A stretch of 64,000 nt of DNA, taken from assembly GCF_900451195.1 (NCBI RefSeq), contig NZ_UGHR01000001.1, forward strand, positions 2,666,001-2,730,000, in the 5' to 3' direction. The notes beneath the pieces are model-generated. The model was not told the DNA's origin, ran no database searches, and saw nothing but the letters and a program-made list of their open reading frames with translations. A program made the position numbers and the translations under genes. Of the stretch, positions 42,016 through 51,932 are shown piece by piece; the first letter of the stretch is position 1; each line of letters starts with the position of its first letter. The DNA is from Iodobacter fluviatilis (GTDB lineage Bacteria; Pseudomonadota; Gammaproteobacteria; Burkholderiales; Chitinibacteraceae).

Positions 42016-43527
42016 TTATAAAACAAGCGCTGTATCTGTTGAACGGACCGCCGTTTTTGCCAGCCACTGACTCAAGATTTCATCTGCATTGGCAGGCAAA
42101 TGCAGGCGAAGCTTGGTTCTGCGCCACAAAATATCTTCAGCGCTTTTTGCCCATTCAAATTGCATTAAATAGCGCACTTCGGCGGCGTAAAGCGCAGGCA
42201 GGATTTCCTCGCCCAGATCGGCCACACATCGTGCACCTTTAAGCAAAACAGCCGTTCTTGATCCATAGGTACGCGCATAGCGCTGCAATAAATCGCCTGG
42301 CATCCATGCATAATCTTTTGCCAGCTTTTGCATAAATTGCTCAAAACTACCGTGCAAATCGCCACCAGGCAGGGGTTTAGTTGCACTCCAAATTGCGTTA
42401 TGATTGCCCAGATGCGGCGCAAGCAAATCAACAGCCTGCTCGGCCAGCTTGCGATAGGTCGTGATTTTGCCGCCAAACACGGACAACAAGCCTTCGCTGG
42501 CATCAAACTCCAGTGAGTAATCACGGGTTACGCTGGCCGCATTGCCGGAAGCATCATCCAGCAGCGGGCGAACACCTGAAAACGTCGCCACCACATCACT
42601 TGGGCTGATTTGCTGCTCAAAATAGCGATTGCTCATCTGGCAAAGATAGGCGATTTCGTCTTTATCGATGCTGACTCTGGCCGGGTCGGCCTGGTATTCC
42701 ACATCGGTGGTGCCAATCAGCGTGAAGTCTTTTTCATAGGGAATCGCAAAAATAATGCGCTTATCCGGGTTTTGAAAAATATACGCATCGGGGTGATCAA
42801 ACAGTTTTTTCACCACAATATGGCTGCCTTTTACTAGGCGCAGTGCATGGGCTGATTTCTGACCCACCACATTTTTAAGCACCGACTCCACCCAGGCACC
42901 GGCCGCATTCACCACCGTGCGCGCTTTGACCTGCTGCACCCCATTTACGCCCTGCAAGGTGCAATGCCAAACGCCATTTTCACGCTTAGCCGCCACGCAG
43001 GCGGTTTGGGTATGCACCAGCGCACCGCGCTCTGCCGCGTCCATCACATTCAACACGACTAAACGGGCATCCTGTACCCAGCCATCTGAGTAAGCAAAAC
43101 CATGGCGGTAACCGGCCTTGAGCGATTTTCCTGATGCATGGCGGTCAAAACGGATTGATTCTGTGCCGCGTAAAACTTTGCGACTTGCCAAGTGATCGTA
43201 AAGAAACAAACCGGTACGGATCAGCCACTTAGGACGGCCAGTAGGATCGTGCGGCATCACAAAACGCAGTGGCCAGATAATATGCGGGGCTAAATCCAGC
43301 AACACTTCGCGCTCTTGCAGCGCTTTGCGCACCAGACCAAATTCGTAATATTCCAGATAACGCAGGCCGCCGTGAATCAGCTTGGAGCTGGCCGATGAGG
43401 TGTGTTGCGCCAGATCGTCTTTTTCACACAGGCAGACAGAAAGGCCACGGCCAGCCGCGTCACGCGCGATCCCTGCTCCGTTAATGCCCCCGCCCACGAC
43501 CAGTACATCGTAAATTTTATCTTCCAC
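42016..43527 (-). CDS. glpD: Aerobic glycerol-3-phosphate dehydrogenase
   Basis: The 503-residue FAD enzyme oxidises sn-glycerol 3-phosphate to DHAP at the inner membrane and passes electrons to quinone. The FAD-binding VLVVGGGINGAGIARDAAGR at residues 8-27, SSKLIHGGLRYLEYYEFGL, a C-terminal GKITTYRKLAEQAVDLL and GGDLHGSFEQF are GlpD hallmarks. The length equals that of E. coli GlpD (501). It is transcribed with tpiA and lies divergent from glpR, the likely repressor. Confidence 0.96.
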   Translation of the reverse strand: MEDKIYDVLVVGGGINGAGIARDAAGRGLSVCLCEKDDLAQHTSSASSKLIHGGLRYLEYYEFGLVRKALQEREVLLDLAPHIIWPLRFVMPHDPTGRPKWLIRTGLFLYDHLASRKVLRGTESIRFDRHASGKSLKAGYRHGFAYSDGWVQDARLVVLNVMDAAERGALVHTQTACVAAKRENGVWHCTLQGVNGVQQVKARTVVNAAGAWVESVLKNVVGQKSAHALRLVKGSHIVVKKLFDHPDAYIFQNPDKRIIFAIPYEKDFTLIGTTDVEYQADPARVSIDKDEIAYLCQMSNRYFEQQISPSDVVATFSGVRPLLDDASGNAASVTRDYSLEFDASEGLLSVFGGKITTYRKLAEQAVDLLAPHLGNHNAIWSATKPLPGGDLHGSFEQFMQKLAKDYAWMPGDLLQRYARTYGSRTAVLLKGARCVADLGEEILPALYAAEVRYLMQFEWAKSAEDILWRRTKLRLHLPANADEILSQWLAKTAVRSTDTALVL

Positions 43528-43570
43528 GCTTTTCTGCCCCAGATGCGATTCAATGATTCATTATTGATTC

Positions 43571-43633
43571 TATTTGTACATAAACAAATACAAAACAACA
43601 AAATACTAACATTATATTTTCGCAAATGTTTGC
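43571..43633. promoter_or_regulatory. Inverted repeats in the glpD-glpR divergent promoter region
   Basis: TATTTGT (43571-43577) pairs with ACAAATA (43584-43590), and GCAAA-TG-TTTGC forms a second palindrome at 43622-43633. Both lie in the AT-rich 215-bp space between divergent glpD and glpR. They are candidate GlpR operators by position, but their bases differ from the E. coli WATGTTCGWT site, so this is only a suggestion. Confidence 0.4.
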
Positions 43634-43742
43634 TATGGAAAACCCCTATACCCTTTTTTGCATCTTGTAAGCTTCCCCCATCGCATTGTCCACAATGGCT
43701 TGTTAAACTCTGTACAACTCTTTTCAGCCAACGAGACGCAGC

Positions 43743-44513
43743 ATGATTTTGAATCTACGCCAGCAGGAACTTTTAAAATGGGTGCAAAGAGAGGCTTATG
43801 TCAGCGTTGAAAAGCTGGCAGAACACTTTGATGTCACGCAGCAAACCATACGCCGTGATATTCACCAGTTGGTTGAAAACAAGCTGGTGCAAAAGCTGCA
43901 CGGGGGTGTCAGCACCTTATCCAGTGTAGAAAACGTGGCCTATGCAGCAAGGCAAGTGTTGCTGATCGAAGAAAAACAAAGAATCGCCGAGTTGGTTGCA
44001 GCGCATATTCCCAATAATGCGTCTTTGTTTATTAACCTTGGCACCACCACCGAAGAAGTGGCCAAAGCGCTGCGCCATCATCGCGGCCTGCATGTGATTA
44101 CTAATAATCTGAATGTCGCGGCCATCATGTGTACTTACCATGAATGCGAAGTCATTATTGCGGGGGGTATGGTGCGCGGTAGGGACAGGGGCATTACGGG
44201 CGAGGCCACTATCGACTTTATCAATCAGTTTAAAGTGGATTACGGCATTATCGGCATTTCCAGCATTGAGGCCGATGGCACGTTGCGCGATTTTGACTTC
44301 AGAGAAGTACGCACTGCCGAAGCGATCATCAAACAATCAAGACATGTTTTTTTAGTGGCAGACCACTCCAAATTCGGCCGCCCCGCCCTCGCCCGCCAGG
44401 GCCATTTATCGCAAATCACCGCCCTCTTTACCGACCAGCCGGTAGATGCAGCCATGGACGCGGTGATTAAGGAATCAAAAACCCAGCTCTATATTGCAGA
44501 AACGCCTCAATAA
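43743..44513 (+). CDS. glpR: DeoR-family repressor of the glycerol regulon
   Basis: The 256-residue protein has an N-terminal DeoR helix-turn-helix (QQELLKWVQREAYVSVEKLA, DVTQQTIRRDIHQL) and a sugar-phosphate sensor domain (FINLGTTTEEVAKAL, VITNNLNVAAIM, HVFLVADHSKFGRPALAR). E. coli GlpR is 252 residues with the same motifs and responds to glycerol 3-phosphate. Its position between glpD-tpiA and glpK-glpF-glpT supports the name. Confidence 0.93.
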   Translation: MILNLRQQELLKWVQREAYVSVEKLAEHFDVTQQTIRRDIHQLVENKLVQKLHGGVSTLSSVENVAYAARQVLLIEEKQRIAELVAAHIPNNASLFINLGTTTEEVAKALRHHRGLHVITNNLNVAAIMCTYHECEVIIAGGMVRGRDRGITGEATIDFINQFKVDYGIIGISSIEADGTLRDFDFREVRTAEAIIKQSRHVFLVADHSKFGRPALARQGHLSQITALFTDQPVDAAMDAVIKESKTQLYIAETPQ

Positions 44514-45362
44514 GGGATTGATGCTGGGTTTCGCAGGCCAGGTGAAACCCGCGTATTTATTCAGCAGTGCTCACGGGCTTCAGCCCAATTGCGCTAAGCA
44601 GTTTGTACTTAGTAGCAAACAAAGACAAAAGAAGGAAACTACGCTCTCGATACGGGGCTTAAATCACCCCTTGAAACACGCAAGCTCCGAACAAGCCGGG
44701 CGGGGGATCGCTTGGGATCGAGGAACGAGGATCAAGCCAATCCCGCCCGCCGCCGACTCGATTGGACCGCAGCAGGGTCCTTCGTGTTTTGGGGTTGTGG
44801 CTTCGCTTCCTTTCTTGGCCACACAAGAAAGGAAGGTCCAGCGGGTCGCCCGCACCAAAATCAACGTGCCGAAGGCACTAAAAAGATTTTTTTGACTTTG
44901 CTTAGCGCACTAAGGGCGCCCCCTCAACAAGCGCCAACTTTGAAACAAGAACTTTTGATCTCCAACTCCCCTTATGCAAAGAAAAACACACCTTTCAATC
45001 AAAAACGAGAAGTCGCCCGTACAAAAAAACAGAAAATTTTCCTTGAGCCGAACTATTTTTTTCTCATTTCGCATAAAATTGCAACAAATCTAAAAAAACA
45101 TTTACCCCGCTGCACACCGCGTAAAACCTCACCTTTTCGCTTTTGTAGTCAATTTTTTTCGATTACAAGTTGCGGTATCCCCTGATATAAAACAAGTTTG
45201 CAACGATTAAAATCAGAAACGATCAGAAAAGAACATTACACAAACAACAAGCCTTTTCTGCTCTCAATTGCTTGCCTCATGCAGCCTGTGAGGCCGACAA
45301 TTCAACCATAAAAAACACACTCAATAACACATCGCTTGCCAGCTAAAGCAAAGGGGATAGAA
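44514..45362. other. Long intergenic region before glpK, with repeat copy B and promoter sequence
   Basis: These 849 bp hold the dispersed repeat (44651-44890) and then about 450 bp of AT-rich DNA (44910-45350) without a credible gene. The latter should contain the glpK promoter, but I could not fix -35/-10 boxes with confidence; TATAAA at 45185-45190 is one candidate -10. Frames in the repeat are not supported by ribosome sites or protein-like composition. Confidence 0.55.
44651..44890. repeat. Dispersed repeat copy B
   Basis: This is the second copy of the repeat described at 18515-18752, in the same orientation. Blocks CCCCTTGAAACACG (44667-44680), CCAATCCCGCCCGCCGCCGA (44737-44756) and GCCGAAGGCACTAAAAAGAT (from 44868) are identical. 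The palindrome CTTTCTTG...CAAGAAAG is also kept. Overall similarity looks near 70 percent by eye. It lies between glpR and the glpK promoter, inside an otherwise functional operon region. Confidence 0.75.
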
Positions 45363-46868
45363 GTGGAAAACAAATACATTTTGGCGCTTGACCAGGGCAC
45401 AACCAGCTCACGCGCAATTTTGTTTAATCAGGCAGGCGACATCATTTCGATGGCGCAAAAAGAATTCAAACAGATTTATCCTCAGCCAGGCTGGGTAGAA
45501 CACGACGCACTAGAAATTTGGGTTGGGCAATCTACCGTAGCGCACGAAGCCATTACCCGCGCCAACATTGACAGCACCCAAATCGCTGGCATCGGCATCA
45601 CCAACCAGCGCGAAACCACCGTGGTGTGGAATCGTGAAACCGGCCTGCCGGTGTATAACGCCATCGTCTGGCAAGACCGCCGTACCGCACAGTATTGCGA
45701 TGAAATCAAAGCCCAGGGACTTGAGACATCGATCCGCAGCAAGACTGGCCTGCCCGTTGATGCTTATTTCTCCGGCAGCAAAATCAAGTGGATATTAGAT
45801 AATGTAGAAGGCGCTCGTGAGCTGGCTAATACGGGCAAGCTGGCGTTTGGTACGATAGACAGCTGGCTGATCTGGAACTACACCCACGGTGAAGTGCATG
45901 TGACCGATGTATCGAATGCGTCCCGCACCATGCTGTTTAATATCCAAACACTGACTTGGGATAAAGACCTGCTAGAGCTGATGGATATTCCAGCCAGCAT
46001 CTTGCCGGAAGTGCGCTCATCCAGCGAAATTTATGGCTACACCCATGAATCGATGCTGGGCAGCCGTGTGCCTTTATCAGGTATTGCCGGTGATCAGCAG
46101 GCCGCGCTGTTTGGCCAGCAATGTACCCGCCCCGGCATGGTGAAGAACACCTACGGCACGGGCTGCTTTATGATGATGAATACCGGTGTTACCCCCATCA
46201 TCTCTAAGAACAATCTGCTGACCACCATCGCCTGGCAAATTGGCGATCGTGTTGAATACGCGCTAGAAGGCAGTATTTTTATTGGCGGCGCGGTGGTGCA
46301 ATGGCTGCGTGATGGCTTAGGCATGATCAGCAAGTCTTCCGAAGTCAATGAATTAGCAGGCCAAGTAAAAGACAGCGATGGCGTGTATCTGGTCCCTGCC
46401 TTTGCTGGTCTTGGCGCACCACACTGGAATCAAGACGCTCGCGGCTCGCTCTTTGGCGCAACGCTGGGCACAAAATCAGCGCATATCGCCCGCGCTGCGC
46501 TCGATAGCATCGCCTACCAAACTGCCGATGTATTAAAAGCGATGGAAGCCGATGCGGGCATCAGTATTCCTGAGCTGCGAGTGGATGGCGGCGCAAGTGT
46601 GAACCCACTGCTGATGCAATTTCAGGCCGACATCCTAGGCACCGATGTCATCCGCCCCAAAATCACCGAAACCACAGCACTGGGCGCGGCTTACCTAGCC
46701 GGCCTTGCCGTGGGTTACTGGAAAAGCATTGACGATGTACAAAGCCAGTGGCAGCTGGATAAGCGTTTTAGCAGCCAGATGAGCGCAGAAGGCTCGGGCA
46801 AGCTGCTGAAAGGCTGGCACCGCGCAGTAGAAGCCACCAAAACCTGGGCCAATCACGAAGCGGATTAA
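45363..46868 (+). CDS. glpK: Glycerol kinase
   Basis: The 501-residue kinase makes glycerol 3-phosphate from glycerol and ATP. The N-terminal [38 protein letters not shown], the FGGY signature region [17 protein letters not shown], and [20 protein letters not shown] are all present. Length is the same as E. coli GlpK (502). I choose GTG 45363 because AAGGGG lies 8 bp upstream and the homologous protein begins there; a longer frame from 45336 is not needed. It heads the glpK-glpF-glpT set. Confidence 0.97.
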   Translation: MENKYILALDQGTTSSRAILFNQAGDIISMAQKEFKQIYPQPGWVEHDALEIWVGQSTVAHEAITRANIDSTQIAGIGITNQRETTVVWNRETGLPVYNAIVWQDRRTAQYCDEIKAQGLETSIRSKTGLPVDAYFSGSKIKWILDNVEGARELANTGKLAFGTIDSWLIWNYTHGEVHVTDVSNASRTMLFNIQTLTWDKDLLELMDIPASILPEVRSSSEIYGYTHESMLGSRVPLSGIAGDQQAALFGQQCTRPGMVKNTYGTGCFMMMNTGVTPIISKNNLLTTIAWQIGDRVEYALEGSIFIGGAVVQWLRDGLGMISKSSEVNELAGQVKDSDGVYLVPAFAGLGAPHWNQDARGSLFGATLGTKSAHIARAALDSIAYQTADVLKAMEADAGISIPELRVDGGASVNPLLMQFQADILGTDVIRPKITETTALGAAYLAGLAVGYWKSIDDVQSQWQLDKRFSSQMSAEGSGKLLKGWHRAVEATKTWANHEAD

Positions 46869-47048
46869 GAGGACGGCTGAGCGTTCCCGAAACACTGCAG
46901 GCGACACTTATTCGTCGCTCAGCGCAGCTTCGGGCACGCTTTACCAGCAGGCTTAATTCGGGATTTATTTCGATCAAAATCCTGAAGTACAAAAACAAAC
47001 AACACCCTCATCATCCGGGCCTCTGCCCGCTTCAAACTGGACTTCAAA

Positions 47049-47753
47049 ATGACTCCATTATTTGCAGAGTTTATTGGCACCGCTTTACTGGTACTTTTAG
47101 GTAATGGCGTTGTCGCCAATGTATTACTCAATAAAACCAAGGGCCAGAACAGCGGCCTAATTGTGATTGCCTTTGGCTGGGCCATGGCCGTATTTGTGGG
47201 TGTATTTAGCGTGGCAGCCATTAGTGGCGCCCACCTCAACCTGGCCGTAACCATTGCTTTGGCTGTGGCAGGTAAATTTGCTTGGAGCAATGTGGGCGGT
47301 TATATCGTGGCGCAAATGCTAGGCGGTATGGCGGGCGCTTTTGTGATGTGGCTGATTTATCACAAACACTTTGAAAGTACCGAATGTGGCGACACCAAGC
47401 TCGCCGTATTTTGTACCGGCCCGGCGATTCGCCATGTAGCTGGCAATCTGGTTTCAGAAATCGTTGCCACCTTTGTTTTGGTATTTGCGATTTTAAGCAT
47501 GGTTTCACCCAAAATGTCGCTGGGTGCAATTGATGCCCTGCCGGTAGCGCTTCTGGTACTGGGGATTGGTGTTTCTTTAGGCGGTACAACAGGCTACGCC
47601 ATGAACCCTGCCCGTGACCTGGGCCCGCGCCTGATGCACGCCATTCTGCCGATTTCGGGCAAGCGCAACAGCGACTGGGGCTACGCCTGGATTCCTGTTG
47701 CAGGCTCGATTATTGGTGCCGCACTAGCAGCCCTTGCCCACGGCATTCATTAA
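47049..47753 (+). CDS. glpF: Glycerol uptake facilitator (aquaglyceroporin) with NLA first motif
   Basis: The 234-residue channel lets glycerol cross the inner membrane. It has six membrane helices and the two half-helix loops of the aquaporin fold. The second loop carries the normal NPA in TGYAMNPARDLGPR (with Asp of the glycerol-type NPARD). The first loop reads SGAHLNLAVTIALAV, so NPA is replaced by NLA (CTG codon at about 47239). It is somewhat shorter than E. coli GlpF (281). It follows glpK by 180 bp. Confidence 0.93.
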   Translation: MTPLFAEFIGTALLVLLGNGVVANVLLNKTKGQNSGLIVIAFGWAMAVFVGVFSVAAISGAHLNLAVTIALAVAGKFAWSNVGGYIVAQMLGGMAGAFVMWLIYHKHFESTECGDTKLAVFCTGPAIRHVAGNLVSEIVATFVLVFAILSMVSPKMSLGAIDALPVALLVLGIGVSLGGTTGYAMNPARDLGPRLMHAILPISGKRNSDWGYAWIPVAGSIIGAALAALAHGIH

Positions 47754-47871
47754 ACCTTACCCGCCAGGAAAAATGCGGTTTTATCCGCGGGCTTGTTGTC
47801 TGCTCGCATTTTCCTGAAGCTTGTTTCCAATGCAGGCATCCTGTTCCGATGCCTGCACACAGGGATTTTTC

Positions 47872-49254
47872 ATGTTTAAATTTTTACAACCTGCCAGCCA
47901 TCTCGCACGAATGGACGAGCAAAAAGTTGACAGCACTTATAAGCGTTTACGCTGGCAAATTTTCCTAGGTATTTTTCTTGGCTACGCGGGCTACTATTTA
48001 GTCCGCAAAAACTTCTCTCTTGCCATGCCCTATTTGGTTGAGCAGGGCTATTCCCGTGGCGATTTAGGCTTTGCCATGTCGGGCGTGGCGATTGCTTACG
48101 GAGTATCTAAATTTTTAATGGGCGCGGTATCAGATCGCTCTAATCCAAGGGTGTTTTTAAGCCTTGGGCTGCTCCTGTCTGCCGCTATTTTCCTGTTTAT
48201 GGGCTTTGTGCCTTGGGCTACATCCAGTGTCACCATTATGTTTGTGCTGCTGTTTTTAAACGGCTGGGTACAGGGTATGGGCTGGCCGCCATGCGGTCGC
48301 ACCATGGTGCACTGGTGGAGCCAGAAAGAACGTGGCTCGGTGGTTTCGGTATGGAACTGCGCGCACAATGTGGGCGGCGGCATGATAGGCCCGCTGTTTA
48401 TCTTAGGTATGGGCTGGTTTAATGATTGGCGCTCGGCCTTCTATGTGCCTGCTGCGGCTGCCATTGCCATTGCAGTACTGGCCTTTGTGGTGATGCGCGA
48501 CACCCCTCAATCCTGCGGCCTGCCCGCAGTAGAAGAATATAAAAACGACTACCCGAAAGATTACAACGAAGCGCATGAAGTAGAGCTGAGCGCCAAAGAA
48601 ATCTTTAAAAAATACATTTTGCCCAATAAGCTGCTCTGGTGTATTGCCTTTGCCAATGTATTTGTTTATTTGCTGCGTTATGGCGTACTGGATTGGGCTC
48701 CCACTTATTTAAAAGAAGTGAAGCACTTTACGGTTGATAAATCATCATGGGCTTACTTTCTGTTTGAATGGGCGGGTATTCCGGGCACCCTGCTGTGCGG
48801 CTGGATGTCAGATAAAGTGTTTAAAGGCAACCGCGGCGCAACGGGCTTGTTCTTTATGGGCCTTGTTACCATCGCAACCATCGTTTACTGGCTGAACCCG
48901 GCAGGCAATCCTACCGTGGACATGCTTTCACTGATTGCCATTGGCTTCTTTATTTATGGCCCTGTGATGCTGATTGGCCTGCATGCACTGGAGCTGGCAC
49001 CTAAAAAAGCCGCAGGGACAGCGGCAGGCTTCACCGGCCTCTTTGGTTACCTTGGCGGCTCGGTTGCCGCCAGCGCGGTGGTGGGTTATACCGTGGATCA
49101 TTTTGGCTGGGATGGCGGCTTTATGCTGCTGATCGGCTCATGCATCGCCGCAATGATTTTACTGGCACTGACGATGTTTCATGACACGCCAGCCAATAAA
49201 ACCAAGCGCGAGGAAAAAATGCTGAGCCCCACACTGGCCAAAGCCGCAGCTTAA
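47872..49254 (+). CDS. glpT: Glycerol-3-phosphate transporter
   Basis: The 460-residue MFS antiporter takes up sn-glycerol 3-phosphate in exchange for phosphate. It is very similar to E. coli GlpT (452 residues): [83 protein letters not shown] and [19 protein letters not shown]. Twelve membrane helices are expected. Start ATG 47872 follows AGGGA; a longer TTG frame from 47821 would run through a hairpin. A terminator follows. Confidence 0.96.
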   Translation: MFKFLQPASHLARMDEQKVDSTYKRLRWQIFLGIFLGYAGYYLVRKNFSLAMPYLVEQGYSRGDLGFAMSGVAIAYGVSKFLMGAVSDRSNPRVFLSLGLLLSAAIFLFMGFVPWATSSVTIMFVLLFLNGWVQGMGWPPCGRTMVHWWSQKERGSVVSVWNCAHNVGGGMIGPLFILGMGWFNDWRSAFYVPAAAAIAIAVLAFVVMRDTPQSCGLPAVEEYKNDYPKDYNEAHEVELSAKEIFKKYILPNKLLWCIAFANVFVYLLRYGVLDWAPTYLKEVKHFTVDKSSWAYFLFEWAGIPGTLLCGWMSDKVFKGNRGATGLFFMGLVTIATIVYWLNPAGNPTVDMLSLIAIGFFIYGPVMLIGLHALELAPKKAAGTAAGFTGLFGYLGGSVAASAVVGYTVDHFGWDGGFMLLIGSCIAAMILLALTMFHDTPANKTKREEKMLSPTLAKAAA

Positions 49255-49271
49255 ATCTTAAATAAACACGC

Positions 49272-49302
49272 AATGCCGCTCAAATTTGGGCGGCATTTTT
49301 TT
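49272..49302 (+). terminator. Terminator after glpT
   Basis: AATGCCGC (49272-49279) pairs with GCGGCATT (49290-49297) and is followed by a T7 run to 49302. It ends the glpK-glpF-glpT unit. Confidence 0.9.
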
Positions 49303-49749
49303 ATTTAGTATTTACCCTCCCTCCTATTGAAAAAAACCCTTCATTTTCAGCATTAGCCATAACAGAAGATGCGGAAAATCCGACCTAGTGAGTCCATAAA
49401 GCAACGCCTTGTCTCTCATTACCATGGAGCAGGTCACAGCGCTATCGTATAAAACCACAAAAATCAGCAATGAGTGCTGTTGTATTTTTATCCAAATGCC
49501 GAACCGTATATTTATTTTTTTTATTTAAAGTACAGAAAAACAGCAGTTGATACTTACAATTAAACTATTTCACCCCCAAAAAATCATGGTATTTCCACTT
49601 AATCAGTAAGGAATAAAAACAATACATTAAAACAACTACACGCACTCAATCAGACAATTCTTATCATTAAACCCAATTAAGTTTCATCAAGAAAAAATTA
49701 AAAAATCGAATATAATTTAATGATTCAATTACAGATACAGGTTATTGCA
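49303..49749. other. AT-rich upstream region of the PEP-CTERM gene
   Basis: No gene, RNA or repeat is seen in these 447 bp. The last 150 bases are very AT-rich and would hold the promoter of the next gene; a TATAAT-like TATAATTTA at about 49710 precedes it. Confidence 0.6.
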
Positions 49750-50373
49750 ATGAAATCTTACATTGCCGTTCTTTTAAGCTCACTGATTATTTCTGCTCCG
49801 GCGCAGGCAATCAGCGTGAAAGTATTTACTGATAAAGCAGAATGGACAAAAGCCCTTAAAAATATTATTGCTGGTGAAGATTTTGCTGATGGCACGTTTA
49901 TAAAAGGCCTGTCAATCAAAGCAAGCTCTACAGACCCTAGCGATTTTTCCCATAGCTACACGGTTACAGGTGGAAAATTAGTCGACCGGCTAACCGAAAA
50001 ACACAGCACCAGCATCAATTACACATCCAAACTGCTTGGAATTGGTGGCGATTTTGACCTCTCCCTCAATGAGCCAGGCATGGGCATCAAGTTGGTACTC
50101 AGCGGCGACACTTTCAGCCATTTTCTGGTCCCCAAGGAAATCAACAAATACGCCACCGGCGGCTTTTTTGGCCTGGTTTCTGATACAGCCTTCACATCAC
50201 TTAAACTAATGGCCGGCACACAGGGCACCGCATTCGTAAACGGGGAGCAATACAGTCTGGATAATTTATCTCTTGCTACCGCCACTGCCCCCATTCCAGA
50301 GCCTGAAACCTACGCATTAATGGGCATGGGTCTCATTGGATTACTGGCTGCACGCCGCCGCAAAACTCAATAA
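49750..50373 (+). CDS. PEP-CTERM sorting-signal protein
   Basis: The 207-residue product has a signal peptide (MKSYIAVLLSSLIISAPAQA) and a C-terminal PEP-CTERM tail: PIPEPETYALMGMGLIGLLA followed by RRRKTQ. Such tails are cut by exosortase (EpsH) for surface display or secretion. The middle part (VKVFTDKAEWTKALKNIIAG and GIKLVLSGDTFSHFLVPKEI) is a beta-rich domain of no known function. The exosortase is not in the window. I prefer ATG 49750, where the signal peptide starts cleanly; ATG 49720 is the alternative. Confidence 0.85.
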   Translation: MKSYIAVLLSSLIISAPAQAISVKVFTDKAEWTKALKNIIAGEDFADGTFIKGLSIKASSTDPSDFSHSYTVTGGKLVDRLTEKHSTSINYTSKLLGIGGDFDLSLNEPGMGIKLVLSGDTFSHFLVPKEINKYATGGFFGLVSDTAFTSLKLMAGTQGTAFVNGEQYSLDNLSLATATAPIPEPETYALMGMGLIGLLAARRRKTQ

Positions 50374-50392
50374 ATGCGGATTGATTAAACAC

Positions 50393-50419
50393 AAGGCCGG
50401 CAATGTCCGGCCTTTTTTA
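50393..50419 (+). terminator. Terminator after the PEP-CTERM gene
   Basis: AAGGCCGG (50393-50400) pairs with CCGGCCTT (50407-50414), followed by a T-run. The stem is short but perfect. Confidence 0.85.
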
Positions 50420-50529
50420 TAGCCTAAAACAGTTAGGCATCATTTATTTGTAAGAACTGCTACTAATCGCCCATCCCCCTGCAGTCTACAATCTGAACAT
50501 CAGATCGTTTCCCCGCACACAGGATGACT

Positions 50530-51732
50530 ATGAATCACGCTTACCTTTCACACCTTAATGCCACTCTCGAACAAATCCACAACGATGGTTTTGCCAAGCC
50601 AGAGCGTGTGATTGCCAGCAAGCAGCGCGCAGATATCACCCTGCAAAGCGGCCAGGAAGTACTGAACTTTTGCGCAAATAATTACCTAGGGCTCGCCGAC
50701 GATGCCCGCCTGATCGCCGCCGCCAAACAGGGCATGGATGATTATGGTTACGGCTGCGCATCGGTACGCTTTATTTGCGGCACCCAGCAGGTGCATAAAG
50801 ACTTAGAACAAGCGATTTCTGGCTTTCTAAAGACCGACGACACCATTTTGTATTCCAGCTGCTTTGACGCCAACGGCGGTGTATTTGAAACGCTGCTGGG
50901 TGAAGAAGACGCAGTCATTTCAGACGAACTGAACCACGCTTCGATTATCGACGGCGTGCGTCTCTGTAAAGCCAAGCGCTTCCGCTACAAAAACAACGAC
51001 ATGCAAGACCTTGAAGCGCAGCTCATCGCCGCAGATGCAGCGGGTGCGCGCTTTAAGCTGGTTGTCACCGACGGCGTGTTTTCTATGGATGGCATTATCG
51101 CCAACCTGAAAGCGCTGTGCGATGTGGCCGAACGCTATAACGCCATCGTGATGGTGGATGATTCTCATGCAGTGGGCTTTATCGGCGAAAACGGTGCAGG
51201 CACCCCAGAATTATGCGGCGTGCAGGATCGGATCGACCTTTACACCGGCACCTTGGGCAAAGCACTAGGCGGCGCTTCAGGCGGCTATGTTTCCGGCCGC
51301 AAACCGATGATTGATTTACTGCGCCAGCGCTCACGCCCTTATTTGTTCTCCAACACCCTCGCCCCCGCCATTGCCGCAGCCAGCCTGAAAGTGCTGGAAA
51401 TCTTAGCCAGCGATGAGGGCAAAGCATTGCGCAGTAATTTAAAACGCAATGCTGACTACTTCCGTAGTGCCATGTCTGAAGCAGGCTTTACCCTAGTACC
51501 AGGCGAGCACCCGATTGTCCCTGTGATGCTGGGCGATGCCCGCCTTGCTGGAGCCGTATCTGCGGCACTGCTTAAAGAAGGCGTTTATGTGGTGGGATTT
51601 TCCTTCCCCGTCGTGCCCAAGGGCAAAGCCCGCATCCGTACCCAGATGTCGGCAGGTCATACACTAGAGCAAATCCAAAAAACGGTGGACGCCTTTATTA
51701 AAGTAGGCCGCGAGCTGAAAGTGATTGCTTAA
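50530..51732 (+). CDS. kbl: Glycine C-acetyltransferase (2-amino-3-ketobutyrate CoA ligase)
   Basis: The 400-residue PLP enzyme cleaves 2-amino-3-ketobutyrate with CoA to glycine and acetyl-CoA, the second step of threonine degradation. It matches E. coli Kbl throughout: [72 protein letters not shown] and the PLP lysine in [19 protein letters not shown] 50530 has AGGA 6 bp upstream; 50524 is less likely. It pairs with tdh downstream. Confidence 0.96.
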   Translation: MNHAYLSHLNATLEQIHNDGFAKPERVIASKQRADITLQSGQEVLNFCANNYLGLADDARLIAAAKQGMDDYGYGCASVRFICGTQQVHKDLEQAISGFLKTDDTILYSSCFDANGGVFETLLGEEDAVISDELNHASIIDGVRLCKAKRFRYKNNDMQDLEAQLIAADAAGARFKLVVTDGVFSMDGIIANLKALCDVAERYNAIVMVDDSHAVGFIGENGAGTPELCGVQDRIDLYTGTLGKALGGASGGYVSGRKPMIDLLRQRSRPYLFSNTLAPAIAAASLKVLEILASDEGKALRSNLKRNADYFRSAMSEAGFTLVPGEHPIVPVMLGDARLAGAVSAALLKEGVYVVGFSFPVVPKGKARIRTQMSAGHTLEQIQKTVDAFIKVGRELKVIA

Positions 51733-51743
51733 TAAAAAAAGTT

Positions 51744-51895
51744 CTGCAGACACAGAGAAAACCCAAATCTTTAACCTCGGAGGCCACAGAGTTTCACGGA
51801 GAAAACAAAAATGAGTGGTCTTTTATGTTTTTTCAGGGTTTTCTCTGTGTTCTGTTTTTAACCTCCGTGCTCTCCGTGTCTACAGATTTTAGGTT
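51744..51895. repeat. Palindromic repeat between kbl and tdh
   Basis: CACAGAGAAAACCC (51751-51764) pairs perfectly with GGGTTTTCTCTGTG (51836-51849). Around them lie further copies of a CACRGAG unit: CCACAGAGTTTCACGGAGAA and CTCCGTGCTCTCCGTGTCTA. Repeats of this CACGGAG/CACAGAG type are scattered in many bacterial genomes. Here one folds between two genes of the same pathway. Confidence 0.75.
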
Positions 51896-51932
51896 TTAGT
51901 TTTTATATACAAATAACAATTGGAAGCACCAG

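Noticed and set aside
44494..45185. Open frames of 133 and 157 residues between glpR and glpK
   Set aside because: They cross repeat copy B and AT-rich promoter DNA, overlap each other in different frames and show no protein-like composition.
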